Source: Lumbricus terrestris
Lineage: Eukaryota > Annelida > Clitellata > Crassiclitellata > Lumbricidae
Direction: 5' to 3'
Length of the DNA stretch: 64,000 bases
NCBI GenBank assembly: GCA_949752735.1
Contig: OX457038.1
Span: 65,151,337-65,215,336 of the forward strand
Made by a program: the position numbers and the translations under genes. Positions 49,529 through 61,032 of the stretch are shown here, in pieces. The first letter of the stretch is position 1, and each line of letters starts with the position of its first letter. The notes beneath the pieces were generated by a model. The model had not been told where the DNA came from, ran no database searches, and worked only from the letters and a program-made list of their open reading frames with translations.

Positions 49529-51530
49529 AGGCCTAATTAATTAGGCCAATTACAAGTTGGGCCTACTATAATATCCTCATCAGTCATTTGTCAACTCAAA
49601 AATATTGTCCTCGTTATCATCGTTATGTTATATTATTGTCTAGGCCTATGCACTGTATGCAGCTCGCATTTTGCCTGCCTTTGTTTCTCGATCGGTCTTT
49701 GAATCTTGCATATAATATTATGTAGCCTACCATAATATTTTAGGTCTATCCAGTAATAGAAGGCTCTGGCCTATCATGTGGAACTCGGTCAACTGGCAGT
49801 TTCTTCAGTCTTCACATGTGTGAGTGTTGGCTAAAACCTGTAAGGCCTAATATCGGAGTCTTTTCTGATCGAGTAAATTCTAGTACAGTAGTATCCTAGG
49901 CCCAAAACGGCTTTCATACCTAAAGACGTAGGCCTATAGGGCCTACGTATACGCCATAGCTTTGCTACGCAATTAAGTGCATGATGGCGCAAGAAATTAA
50001 TCCCATTTCTCCGGCCATTAGGCCTAATCTTTGCTGATTGGACTTGCTTAAGGCCTATACCAAAATAACGTGGTTAGGCCTATATCGCAACAGCAGTATT
50101 TCAGCTCAGCCGCACATGCTAAAAAGTGACTGTTATTGTGCATTACTTTTTAAAGTGTGGTGATGGCGGCCACAGGCCACCGGCCATCATCGCGCGATAT
50201 ATCTTCTACAAGCTTACAATTTAAATTGTAAGTTATGCCGTCGTCTCTTTTTCGAGACAATACACATCAGAGTTGGACTCTTTCAACCCGACAGCTGCAA
50301 AAAAATAACGTACGTCTACGAACCCAGTTCCAGGAACCCGTAAACTGGTTCATCAGCTGCAAATCCGTATATAGGCCTACATAGCTGCAGCCTTGCCACA
50401 TATGCTTTATAAATTATCTTGCATCCCTGAATAAGATTCTAGTTACCCAGCACCACTCTGCACCTTTAACTTTCTGGAAACCGGACTCGGACCTCCTTCG
50501 GGCCGCCTTTCGACAAACCCCTTTAACTTGAAACAGCGCTCGTGAATAAGCTGGTGCCCTGCGCTTGGCTTTGGGTGCCAGAACGAAGCGCTGTGTTGAC
50601 GTAAGCTTGCTTACTTATTATCGTGGAGCGAAAAAACTCGAAGCAGTTTGATTGGCAGATGAGATGAAGTGAAAAGCCGCCATGATGGTCGATTTTACTT
50701 GTGGATTTTGAATCAAGAACCTCACTCGTTTTTACACGAAGAGGAAAACAGATTTGTTTGACGTCTGAAAAAGGATATCAGTGTTAGTAACGCGAAGCTA
50801 AACCGCTGTAAAATTTGTGAACGTCTAGTTTCCTATAACGCACTGGGTTTGTTGTATGTGGGTGGGGAGTTACCGAAGGAAAGGCCGCCCAGCAAGGCGG
50901 TGCTTGTGAGTCAGAACTAAGGAGCGTATGAGGCTATGGGTAGTTTTTTTCAGTTTGACTTTAGGCGGAATTCCAACCGTTGCGCATTCTAGCGGACTTT
51001 CTTTGGAGTTTGAAGAACAAAATACGAATCTGTATCTTTGCTTTGGCGACGTCATCCGTGGATTAATAAGACTGTAATGTAGACTTCATTCAGCACTAGA
51101 TTAAAACTGAGCAGATAATGATTTCTTTATGCACAGACATAATGTTTAATCTCATTATTTGATGTTTTTAATTTGCACTGTTCAAAGCAATGTTGCTCGG
51201 TAAACGTGCAGTTAAATAAAACAGTATAAAAGCACAAGTAAAGATGCATCAAAAAGTGAGCATTAAATTAAGTTATGAATTAAAAATGTGAGTTAATACT
51301 TAAGGTTCTTTTGATGTCGTCAGTAATCACTAATTGATGCCTTTTGAAATATGCAGAAAGCGTTATAGAGTAGACCATGTAATCGAAGTATAGTTTTGAA
51401 AGCATGGACATGCTGGTCAAGCACGGCATGGCTTAATTACAGAATTCGGGCTTTTCAACTTAACTGTGACTCGCGTGCTTAGCTCTGGCTTGCATGTAGA
51501 TTGATAAAAGGCTGATTTGTGCAGATAATG

Positions 51531-51567
<37 letters not shown>

Positions 51568-51918
51568 GTGTGCTTTTTTACTGCATCGAGGTAGGTTCTT
51601 TTAATGTGCTATCGATATAAATATTCAGATATTTGCAAATATGTGTTCATGTGGTGTGTAATGAGCCTCCACGAGAGGTTTACAAATCTGGTGGTTGGTG
51701 ATCCAAGTTTATGTGTGTCACAGCAATGAAAATTGTGGAGTTTATTGGTTTCTAGCAATTCTGATAACTTGTCTCGCAAAATGAGGAAGTATGAAATGCG
51801 GAAAATATATAACCTTAGGGTCTTTAATAGGTTAACATGGTTTGTTTAGAGATTATGAAATCTTGTAGTTCTTGAGGTATCCAGATTGACTATATGTATG
51901 TCTGTCTGTCTGTGTGTG
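49529..51918. other. Intergenic region, no gene seen
   Basis: Rich in AGGCCTA words (49520-50060). The section 50,200-51,060 is less repetitive and could hold an unannotated 5' exon, but no coding or splice pair can be defended. A TA run is at 51533-51560. Confidence 0.5.
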
Positions 51919-53249
51919 CAGGGCCTACTATCCCCCCCTGAGAGGTGGAAGCATTCCCCCCCCTAACAGAAACTTTTTGTCTATATTGCAAGCGTCGAAG
52001 GCGCGAAGCTGCGAGTGCCGAAGGCACGAAGCCCATAGGTATACTATACAGGGGTCTGGGGGAGCGTCGTGAGGTCCCCCAGCGGGGTCTGGGGCGGAGC
52101 CCCAGAAACCAACGAATTTTTAGCTGTTTTCATCGACTAGAGCGCATGTTTCAGGTTCTTGTTTGCTAGCTGTTTATGAGCGATAAAGTCACGAAAATTT
52201 CACTTTTTTGGATTTGCACGCTGTAATTGTACCTCTTAAAGCTGTCATCTTCACAAAATTGCAGGTGAATTAATGCTCAGAAACGTGGTTTAGGATATAA
52301 TAAAATGTCGCCTCCTCATGATTTAATTTTTTTTAAATTTGCACAATATAATGGTAACATTCTAAAATTTCTCATTATGGGTTAGCAGTGCGTTAAACAC
52401 TATAGTAGTCATGTGAAGTTTGAAACGGTCCAGCATTCTGTAAAGTATCAATTTCTTTTGGTATATCAAATTGAGTAGTCTACTGTCAGTTGTACAATAC
52501 TCAGCAACATCCATTTTCTGATCTAGACAGATCCCATGGACATTTCCCAGGACCACTCCCCGTAATTTCCTCTCTGGATTCCAACAGAGCGTTTCAATAG
52601 GACAATTCCCTCGAACATTTCATTCAAATGTAGGCTACAAAAGTGTAAGCAATTTGCATTTGTACAGGCTTCAATATTGCTTTAATGTTTGAGGGAGGAA
52701 TTTATAAGCCATTTGCTTTACTTGATTTTGAACTTCAATTGTTGAGCAACCAAGTTTTTATTGCTTGATTAATGTTTACTTAAACAAACTAAAAACGTTT
52801 ACTATAAACAAAAGTAGGCTACTAATTTACTGTTGCTTCTTTGCCTCCTATCACTCAAATTCATTCTTAAAATATCGTTCATTTTATTTGAGAGCAATAT
52901 TATAAAACCAATGCAGTTTCAGTAGATACAATATACCTTAACAAAATGTTAACAATTAATGTAATTAGTCCGAATTATGAGTTGTGAGAGCGAGCGCCAT
53001 ATACGTGCAGAGGCAAATGTGACTGTAAAGCAAAGGTCATAACCTACTAAATTAATATATACCCTTGAGATGGCGGGATGAACGTTCAAGGGGAATTTTC
53101 GTGGTGTGCAGGGAGGAGTAGAACAGAGGGAGTCCAGAAGGAAATCTCTTATACCCATCTATCGATCATTAGGGGGAGGATTTCTCTCTGGCACAAGTTG
53201 GATTAGTCTACTTACTCCCCCCATGTGGCAAGCCCTGATGGGTGCGAAT

Positions 53250-54408
53250 TAGGGAATGTAATCCCGGGATCCCGATATTCGGGATCCCGGAAATCCCGGA
53301 CATTTTACAATCCCGTAATCCCGGGATTGATACACATGGAATCCCGTTTTTCGGGATTTCCGAAAATTCGGATTTTTACTAAATTACTTGACCAATTTTG
53401 CAACAATCTACGGTCAATAGACGCCAAAACGATGGATAAGCAGACGCCCTAATGAAGGTAAGCTGGCGGCCAGCAGAAAACCCAGAGGGGTGACTGGAGG
53501 TAGGCGTTTCTGAGTGATCAGGCAGGAGATTTAGGTTTGCTCCCTCCCATTCCTTGCCTGGTTCATGTATACAGGCTACAGACCCACAATAATCATCCAG
53601 ACACATTCAGTTGACTTATAGAAGATAAACAGATGTCAGACGCTAGCAGAGCTGACCGACTAGGCCTGCGACGTCATAGCGCCTAACTCCAATTGACGTG
53701 TGTTGATGACACCTCGCCCGTATAATTGCGCCGATTGGTGAGTGGAAAGGACCTGGACAGCACACAGAGTCACCTCCAGTCACCCCTCTGGGTTTTCTTG
53801 CTGCCTTAATATCAGAGGACTGCGGCTAGGCTAGGCTGCAAGATCAGTCACTCACTGGTAAATCTTGGCTAGCCTGCTACCTGTTGTGTTCCTCGCCCTG
53901 TGGTCAGTCGGTGCATTTGTCACCTCATATCGTTTGACCTAATTCCGGGTCATCGTATGCAGAGGTTAATTACCATATTCAGAGTGACCAAAACTTAAGC
54001 CCTGTTAAAGAGGGGGGAATCTGAATCTGGGCTCGACTCACGGCAATCTAGGTCAAAGGAGAGACATGAGAGGGCAGGCCAGGGTGAGGAGGAGAGGGGT
54101 CTAACTTGTTTGTTTAGTGGGGATAGAAGCCACTGGTCGTAGGCCTATCACTATCAAGTTTCAAACAAATCTCACTGTTGCCAGGGACCAATGACTAAAG
54201 CCCTTGTCGTGAGTCATAATTGATCGCGGTTGAAGTGCCTAAAGCAAAGAGAAAGCTGTACTGTATTTGGCCTACTATTATATTATGTCTAAGAATTTTT
54301 TTAAATTGCTATTATAAGCCAATCCCGGGATACCGGGATCCCGGGATTGGCTCATTTATAATCCCGGAATCCCGGGATTGAGCAAGTGCTCCGGGATTAC
54401 ATTCCCTA
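53250..54408. mobile_element. hAT-like element (1,159 bp) nested in 51919-54628
   Basis: Ends TAGGGAATGTAATCCCGG and its exact complement. The duplication GTGCGAAT is perfect (53242-53249, 54409-54416). Sub-terminal CCCGGGATC-type palindromes repeat several times near both ends. No transposase ORF. Confidence 0.93.
53471..53803. repeat. Long inverted repeat inside the nested element
   Basis: Arms 53471-53501 and 53772-53803 are complementary at all but one inserted base (core AAAACCCAGAGGGGTGACTGG), separated by about 270 bp. This could be a third-level nested MITE, but no target duplication is visible. Confidence 0.75.
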
Positions 54409-54628
54409 GTGCGAATGCATGGAAGCGCAAGGACAAATTTATGTGAGTGTTAAGCAAAAGTCAAATTAAATGAAGATTTACCCTGTGTTATTACGGGATT
54501 GTTCTGGGGATTTACCAGGAGGAAGTCCATGACAGATGGACTTTTTTCTCAGGGGGGGAAAACCTTTCCCCCCCTGGCCCAAATTGGAAGCAGTCTGCTT
54601 CCATCCCCCCATGGCGTAGTAGGCCCTG

Positions 54629-57043
54629 TGTGTGTGTGTGTGTGAGTGTGTGAAAATTATTATATATATTATATATATATATATCTGAACGTTATTTATT
54701 TCTTAACAGCTGGTTGTGATTGGTTGACTGTTGTTAAGTAAACAAGCTGCCCTCAATGGCTAAAATGCTTCCTGTGGATGGCGAAGTGAAGAATTAATTT
54801 CAAGTGTTGCTTGACCTGAGCCATGATGTTGCTTAGCAAATTGAGAGCACTGTCAAGTTGATAGTGTCCTTGTATCTGGCACCTTTCAACAATTTGAGAC
54901 TTTAAGTATACTGGATACTTGACGAATGTTTACGATCACAGTGTTCTTTTCCTTCTGCCGCTTTGGACTGGTGCGGACTGCGGAGGTCTCTCAACATTAG
55001 TTAATTAGTGGTTTACTGCTGTAATATGTCTTGTATTCTTCTGGACATTGAAGTGTCAAGGGTCTTTGATAAGTTTTTGTGAAATTATGGTTAAATTCCT
55101 GTACTGGTGTATTTTTAAATGGTTATACGACATAATCGAATACAAAGAGTAAGATGGAGTTCTAATAGTGTTGTTCATAGTGAAGGAGGGCTACAGCAAG
55201 TTAGAAAGCCGGACAGTGTGACAAGTGGCATGACAGATTTTAGGTATGAGCCTGCCCAGGAAGACAGCGAACTAAAAGAAGGTCTATTTTTAATAATGGA
55301 GGTAGCTGTTTTTGTTCAGGTTGAAATGCTGTTTGCATGCATGATTGCTGTACTGACAGGTTCACCGTGGAAGCTAACACTGCTAATAGACCACACACAA
55401 AAGACCTGTGTTATGTGTGGCTTCAGGCATTTCAGATTTCAGCCAGGCTGGGCTTTTAAGTGTTGTGCTGGTCTTATTTAAAGTGCAGACAGTCTTCCTT
55501 ATAGTAATGATCTCTGAGTAGACCCCATCAACAATCAGTAGCGTGTTGGCATTCTCATTACTCAACACGCAGTTGGAGGTTTTGCTTGACTGAACATCTG
55601 TTGCAGTCTCTGCTTGTTTATTGTGTGTGAGGAATTGATATTAATGTTGGCTGTTGATGTAAATGTGTGTTCGTCAGCATTGACCTGGCCTTTGCATTGC
55701 AAATCAGCATTGAAAACTTCCTACATGTTTGACTCTTAATTGAACAGTATGTGGTCCTAATTGCCTTTCTAAATTCTTTCCCAGGGTATTTCTTCTATTT
55801 TGATGTCCGGTCCATTCCATTCCATTTTCTACTGATCAGATGGTTGTGCCCTTCTTATCATGCTTCCATTTCAAAGTTCTGATAGCGGACTTCTTCGGTT
55901 CACATAGTCCCATCCACTCCATTCTGCTCTCCATCAGTGTCTTATTTTCTTTCACTCTATTCATAGTTTGCTGTTTGTAGGTGTTGCTGCTTTTCACTGT
56001 TCTGCTCTTCTGATGTGTTTGATATCTGGTGATAGTAGCGATTGATTAGACTGATACTCTAAGTCGAGATAAAAACCTGTAGCTGATACTGTTATACTGT
56101 GTTGACTCATTGAGCGAACTCGCAAATTCGCCTCTTTCTCTGCCTACGCTCGTAATGTGTTGCACTGGTTGCCTGTAGCCCAACATATCTCTTATCGGAT
56201 TACTGCTGCTCTGGTTTCATGCTGTAGCCGTGGTTGCGTTTCATCTTACTTAGACGCGATCTCTGTCACCCAGTTTCTGACATCAAAGTGCGTTGAGCTC
56301 ATCGTTTTGCTATGAATGGGCAAATCTTAGTTCCACAGGCTCACTTAGCTGCCTGGCAGCGCTGAGCATTTTCGCTTGTTGAACTTTCTGTCTGGAATGA
56401 GCTCCATTCAGAGGTGTGTTTATTACATCTGACCAATCAAACTGGTTTTATAAATCTCTCAAGTCCTTTTTTCTTTAGCCATGGGCTGTGAGTGTTCCTG
56501 AGTAGATTTCTTGAAGGGGCACTATTGTAAGTCCTTAGAATGAATGAATGTGTAATTTCTCGCTGCTTTTCTTTAATCATACATATTACATAATTATGCA
56601 GATGTGCATGACAAGATACTCAATTTAATAGTACTTGGCACAAGGCAGTGTCAAAAGCATTGTTAGATCTATTTCTTTTGTTGATATACTATAAAAATCA
56701 GAAGAAACTGTTTAAAGATATTTATATATACATGTATATATGCGACAATGCCTGCATTATCTAATGGCTCATGTGATTGAGTCTTTTGTTTCAGTTCCGG
56801 TACATCTATGTTTTGCTTGTTGCCGTATAAAAGAACTGTACGGGCGTCATTTGTTCTTTTATATGAAATTCCACAAATGAACTGAATGGCTTCCGTTGTT
56901 TTCTGTTCATAGCTGATCGATGTCAATCGGTCGAGTCATGTGCTGTGATGTCACGCAATAATGCATAAGTCAAAGTCTCTTTCTGTCCACTTCCTCCTCC
57001 ACTAGTTCCCCCTTCTCCTCATTCAACCTTCTGCATTCTCACA
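54629..57043. other. Non-coding stretch upstream of the exon at 57044
   Basis: TG and TA runs (54629-54684), the LINE scrap at 56112-56552, and otherwise unremarkable DNA. The 120-codon ORF at 55119-55481 has no recognisable domain. If the gene at 57044 has 5' UTR exons they may lie here. Confidence 0.5.
56112..56552 (+). mobile_element. Degenerate LINE 3' end
   Basis: Reads YARNVLHWLPVAQHISYRI in one frame (family pattern: V-L-H-W-L-P-V-x-x-R-I-x-Y), then decays. It ends with the shared tail (GTGTTCCTGAGTAG, CTTGAAGGGGCACTATTG) and (GAAT)n. Confidence 0.8.
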
Positions 57044-57556
57044 GAAATGGCATGTAGATCAACAGGGAGCCCTACAAATCCCCTAATCAAGCCGGCCTCC
57101 ACCAACAAAATGCCGACCAAAACCCGAACATCGTCGACCCCGAAAAGCCTACAGAGCACTACAACTCCACGCTCAAAAATCTCTCAGAATTCATCGACCC
57201 CACTGTCAAAATTCTCCCCAATCATGTCGACTCCGCCGTCAAAATTTTCACAGAGTAATTTGTACGAGGAATATGCAGCGCAGTTGCCCCATTATCCGCA
57301 GAAAGCGCTGAGAGCAAGGCACCTATCGTCCTTGGCCATGCCAAGTCCTGTCTCGACTCCCGGAGCTGACCACCTGAGCGATGTGAGCAGTTGTTGCTCG
57401 ATAGACGGAAGCGACAGTAACAGGAGCAGTCCTACCGGTTCAACTACTTCAAGTTGCTTGTCAATTCCGGCCGAGGACATGAAGAAGAAGTACAAGGACG
57501 AGCTGTGGTCAGCCATTCGCTCGGACTATCGATACCTCATGGAAGGGGAGATCATG
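57044..57556 (+). CDS. First coding exon of an unrecognised Ser/Thr/Pro-rich protein
   Basis: A pyrimidine-rich tract and CAG precede AAATGG; ATG at 57047 opens 170 codons ending in phase 0 at donor GTAGGC (57557). The product starts MACRSTGSP, has Ser/Thr/Pro-Lys-rich repeats (TPRSKISQNSSTPLSKFSP type) to residue 65, a YEEYAAQLPHYPQ segment, a Ser-rich part, then a charged helix KKKYKDELWSAIRSDYRYLM. The composition and the clean splice sites mark it as a real exon rather than an ORF by chance. Reading on past 57556 gives intron peptide. The acidic-aromatic ELWxAIRSDYxYLM motif looks like a conserved docking or dimer motif, but I cannot name the family. Confidence 0.7.
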
Positions 57557-58250
57557 GTAGGCAGTCTTCTTTTTTCGATAAATGATGGGATGGTGAAATG
57601 TCTGAAAAAACACCCGAATGTCTTCCCTGAATCAATTTCTGTGTCTCAGATTGCTTTATCTGTTTCTGTATCTTGCTCTATCTATCTGTTTATTTCATGC
57701 CACTGACATTTTCGATCCTTCAACAGTGTTGTTTTGATGATTCTTGTTGATATCTATTCCAGGTTGATGACTGATGTCATCAACGGTAATTTGAATGATA
57801 TTAATGAACTTTTTCTATTCTCTCTCGATTATTGTGTGTACTTAATATCTGCGTGAAAGGTTTTTAGTGAGCTCCTTGAGCTTTCCAGTTTGGTTAATTT
57901 TTTACTAATTGGCATGGCAACACCACTATCTATATGTCATGGCAAGTCTTTTAGCCTGCCTTTTTACTCTTTACCTGCTGCCTCATGATATGGCAAAAAA
58001 TTCTTGGACTTGTTGGTTTTTTCTTTATATTTAATTTCTGCAGCCAGCTGAATAACTCCCATGATTCTGACATGATCTGCTGAAATTGTTCAGCTGGCGC
58101 AGCCACCGATTATTTTTATTCATTTACCACAAACGAAGTCTGTTCTAAAATTAGAGTTGGCCGATGCAGAGATTTTTCTTGTCCTCAAAATATGTGTTCT
58201 TGATTGCATTTTTGTAACCAAAGATATTGCACCTCGTAATGTAGAGACAC
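57557..58250. other. Intron following the exon at 57044-57556
   Basis: T-rich sequence without a second exon that I can support. The gypsy element appears to lie within this intron or just beyond the gene. Confidence 0.45.
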
Positions 58251-59865
58251 TTGTAGCGACGTATAACTACGCTACGGGTCGCTAATATTATTTTATTTAA
58301 TCGATTATGGGGTTTCAGGGATCTGATATATTTGTTTTATTTCTGTATTTTTGAGCTGCCTTGTGTGACCTATATTTTAATGTTGATTTGCGCTTGACAC
58401 GGGTCACAGCGACCGCTGACGTAGGCAGCAGTCGTTGCTGTTCCATTAATTGGTATATGTTCACACGCTCTCAGCGATCGTCGGTCGCTGTCTTCAAAGG
58501 CCGTGCCGCTTGCAGTCGATGAGGGTAATTAAACTTTCGCACGCTCTCTGAGGTGGTCTGATGATCAGAGTGAGCGAGGAATACAGCCAGCCAGACAAGC
58601 ACAGGCAGGGACACGGATTGAGAAGGAAACACCGTTGGCGTGTGGGTCTGTGTACGTGTGTTTTCTCAAGGTTGAACTGGTGCATTTGATGCCTACGTGA
58701 TCAGCGGCAGATGGCGCCTTTCAGAAGGAGAGATAGAAGGAGAAAGATAGTGAGCTACAGACAGACGCAGAGATACACAGGAGAGGACGCACGTGGCAGC
58801 TGATTCTTGCCGCCTTGAAACAGCTGCGTTGCTGCTGGGTTTGCGCGCGCGGCTCGCTTGCTGGTCATGCGCAGAAAGGGGGACGCTCTCCTTGTCAGGC
58901 AGTAATAAAAGAGCAGCGCAACGCTGAGAGGCTCAGTTGCGCACAGGATTGCAAGGACAGCGGATGTATCGAGAGTTGCGCACAGGATCTCAGGGCGGTC
59001 GGATGTATTGCGGCGGTTGGTAGTTTTAGGCTCGATCAAGTTGGTGAAGCATGGCCAGGATAAGCGCCTGCTTGCACTAGTTGCGCATACACGGATTCTG
59101 TCGGCGATTCATTCTCTCTCGACATGGAGTCGATTAAATAAAAGAGTTTGTTTGTTGCGAGAAATACATCAGCGTCGCTGCAAGTTTTGTCTTCGCTCTC
59201 GCTTCGGATATATTCCTGGATTACTAATTCAAGGCCTCTCTTCGCCCTGTCACACGGAGTGATTTATCGTGGGCTTCGAATCGTCAGCGTTCTGAAATTG
59301 TGTTGCGAAGCGGTTGTTCGTTTGGTTGCCTAAGGGCGTCTTTCTCAAACGGCTTGGATAAATAGCCGAAATTGTTGTTCATTGCGAGAAATCAGCATCG
59401 GATTTAGCTGATCTTTTCGGGCGTTTCAAACTCGACGCCTTTCTGTGTGTTTCGTCGCATCTCTTGGATATCGTCTTCGTCGCTGTTCTTCGCACACGAT
59501 CGGCTTTGTCCCTTGTCTTCGGACATAAGGTACGCTTTATTGGGGAATTAATACGATCGGTTATTAAGACATTTTGGGCTGAACTGAAATTGGCTGTGGG
59601 ACTTGAGAGTCAATCGGGATTTAAGTTAGGCATACTCCGGTTGATAGGTGTTTGCATTGAATTGTTGCATTTGATTTTCATTGAATGTTTTTACAAAGGA
59701 TAGGAACTGATAATTAAACTTACTGACTTTTATGTTTGATTGCTTTGAACATAATTGATGTCAATTGAAGATTCAAGTGATTGTGAATAATAAGAAATAT
59801 TAATTAAACTTCTGACTTTGATCATTGATGGCATTGAATGCAACTGACGTTGAATGAATACTTGA
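58251..59865 (+). mobile_element. Putative 5' LTR and leader of the gypsy element
   Basis: A candidate LTR start TGTAGCGACGTATAACTACG at about 58252 begins with TG and contains an inverted TAGCG/CGCTA. AATAAA-type signals occur at 58903 and 59137. A 50-bp imperfect tandem repeat with GTTGCGCACAGGAT lies at about 58936-59010. The LTR end and primer-binding site could not be fixed, as the 3' LTR is outside the window. Confidence 0.4.
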
Positions 59866-59907
59866 TTGATTGTGAGCTCTAAAGATAGAAGTCATTTCTA
59901 TAGCGCT

Positions 59908-60879
59908 ATGGAGGAATCTAGGCCAGTCACCCCTGCTCAGCCTTCACGGCCCCCTTCTTCTATGGAGGTATTGCTCGAGGCAATACAGACTAATGCTAAG
60001 TCAACTCATGATGCTATGACTTCTATACAGTCGTCGTTGCAACTCAATGCCAGAGACACGCAAGAGGCGATTGCCACGGTGGAGTTTAATGTCCTGGCAG
60101 TGCAATCAAATGTAAGAGAGGAAATCTCTTCTGTAAAATCTTATGTCAGAGATACGCAGGATGCAATCACCTCAGAGCAATTAAATGTCAGGGAAGCGCT
60201 GACGGAAGTTGTATCACGATTGGAAAGGCTAGAGGCATCGCCGGTACCCAAGCCTGCTGTGGATTTGAACCCTGGTTACCTCACCGCTATTACCACTGCG
60301 GACGCGCCATACCACTCGACCATCGGCCTGGAGGAAACTTTGGGTGCTAGGCCTAAAGATTTCACGCAACCTGGTATATTGCGAAGAAGTGATAGATTGG
60401 CTGGTAGGCCGCCAATTTCATATAGGGAGTACGGTAGTCGAAAAGACTGGCCGCCTTTCCTGGGTTGGGATTCGAACCCAGAAGTCACCTCCTCCTGTCC
60501 TCCCTCTATCTCTAGAGCTCGTCCACAGCAGCACGCGGTCCCATCGAGCGAAGATCCGGAAGTGGCGACTCCGGGGAGGCCGATAGGGGCGGGCGTTACA
60601 ATTGGTCCCAGCCAGTGGGGTCAAATTAGTTCTAGAGATTTTGGTGATGATAGGTTAGAAGAGGAAACTGACTATGCTAGAACAGGCGAAATGGCAATTT
60701 CTTTTGAAAGAAGGAAGGAAAGGGAATTTGCGGATATTGTGGATATAATGTCTGATGATGGTAGTGTAGACATTGAAATCAGCAAGATAATGGAATCTAG
60801 ACCTAAAACTGTTAAAATAATTGATAACAGAATGCATGCAGCACGGCAACCGGAGTTTAGAAATTTTGAAGTGAATTAA
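59908..60879 (+). CDS. Upstream coiled-coil ORF of the gypsy element
   Basis: 323 codons from MEESRPVTPAQPSRPP to TAA; an earlier ATG at 59866 adds 14 codons. Residues about 20-120 form three spaced repeats of an ARDTQEAI/VRDTQDAI-like heptad segment, predicted coiled coil. The middle has a RRSDRLAGRPP basic patch, and the C-terminus is acidic. It is in the same frame as Gag-Pol. After the TAA, 51 codons remain open before the next ATG (61033). This suggests either a stop that is read through or a recent nonsense mutation in a longer Gag. No known domain is recognised. Confidence 0.65.
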   Translation: MEESRPVTPAQPSRPPSSMEVLLEAIQTNAKSTHDAMTSIQSSLQLNARDTQEAIATVEFNVLAVQSNVREEISSVKSYVRDTQDAITSEQLNVREALTEVVSRLERLEASPVPKPAVDLNPGYLTAITTADAPYHSTIGLEETLGARPKDFTQPGILRRSDRLAGRPPISYREYGSRKDWPPFLGWDSNPEVTSSCPPSISRARPQQHAVPSSEDPEVATPGRPIGAGVTIGPSQWGQISSRDFGDDRLEEETDYARTGEMAISFERRKEREFADIVDIMSDDGSVDIEISKIMESRPKTVKIIDNRMHAARQPEFRNFEVN

Positions 60880-61032
60880 CCGATCGCTAATAAATTGTCA
60901 TGGGAGGGGGGTGATAAGGTCAACCCAGTCCCTTTGGCCTCTTCGTCCCTTCCTCTCGTCGAGTATCCTCGACCGGATCCACAATGGAGAATTCAAGCGT
61001 CGCTCGCAAAGGTCGATCAACAAAGAGTGGAA

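Larger units (their letters stand above)
51919..54628. mobile_element. hAT-type element (2,710 bp) hosting a nested element
   Basis: Ends CAGGGCCTACTATCC and the complement of CAGGGCCTACTACGC, flanked by TGTGTGTG on both sides (51911-51918, 54629-54636). The flanks are TG-rich, so the duplication is less decisive. The left part has a GC-rich hairpin series (52045-52105) with repeated GGGGTCTGGGG and CCCCAG. Without the inner insertion (53250-54408) the host would be about 1.5 kb. No transposase ORF. Confidence 0.82.

Noticed and set aside
55119..55481. 120-codon plus-strand ORF
   Set aside because: No domain, no splice signals and composition like the surrounding DNA.
58681..58700. TGGCGCC near 58712 as a tRNA-Lys primer-binding site
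   Set aside because: Only seven bases fit; the following bases do not match and no LTR end (CA) precedes it.
58755..59333. Several 60-94 codon ORFs in the gypsy leader
   Set aside because: Overlapping on both strands within untranslated leader; no conserved motif.
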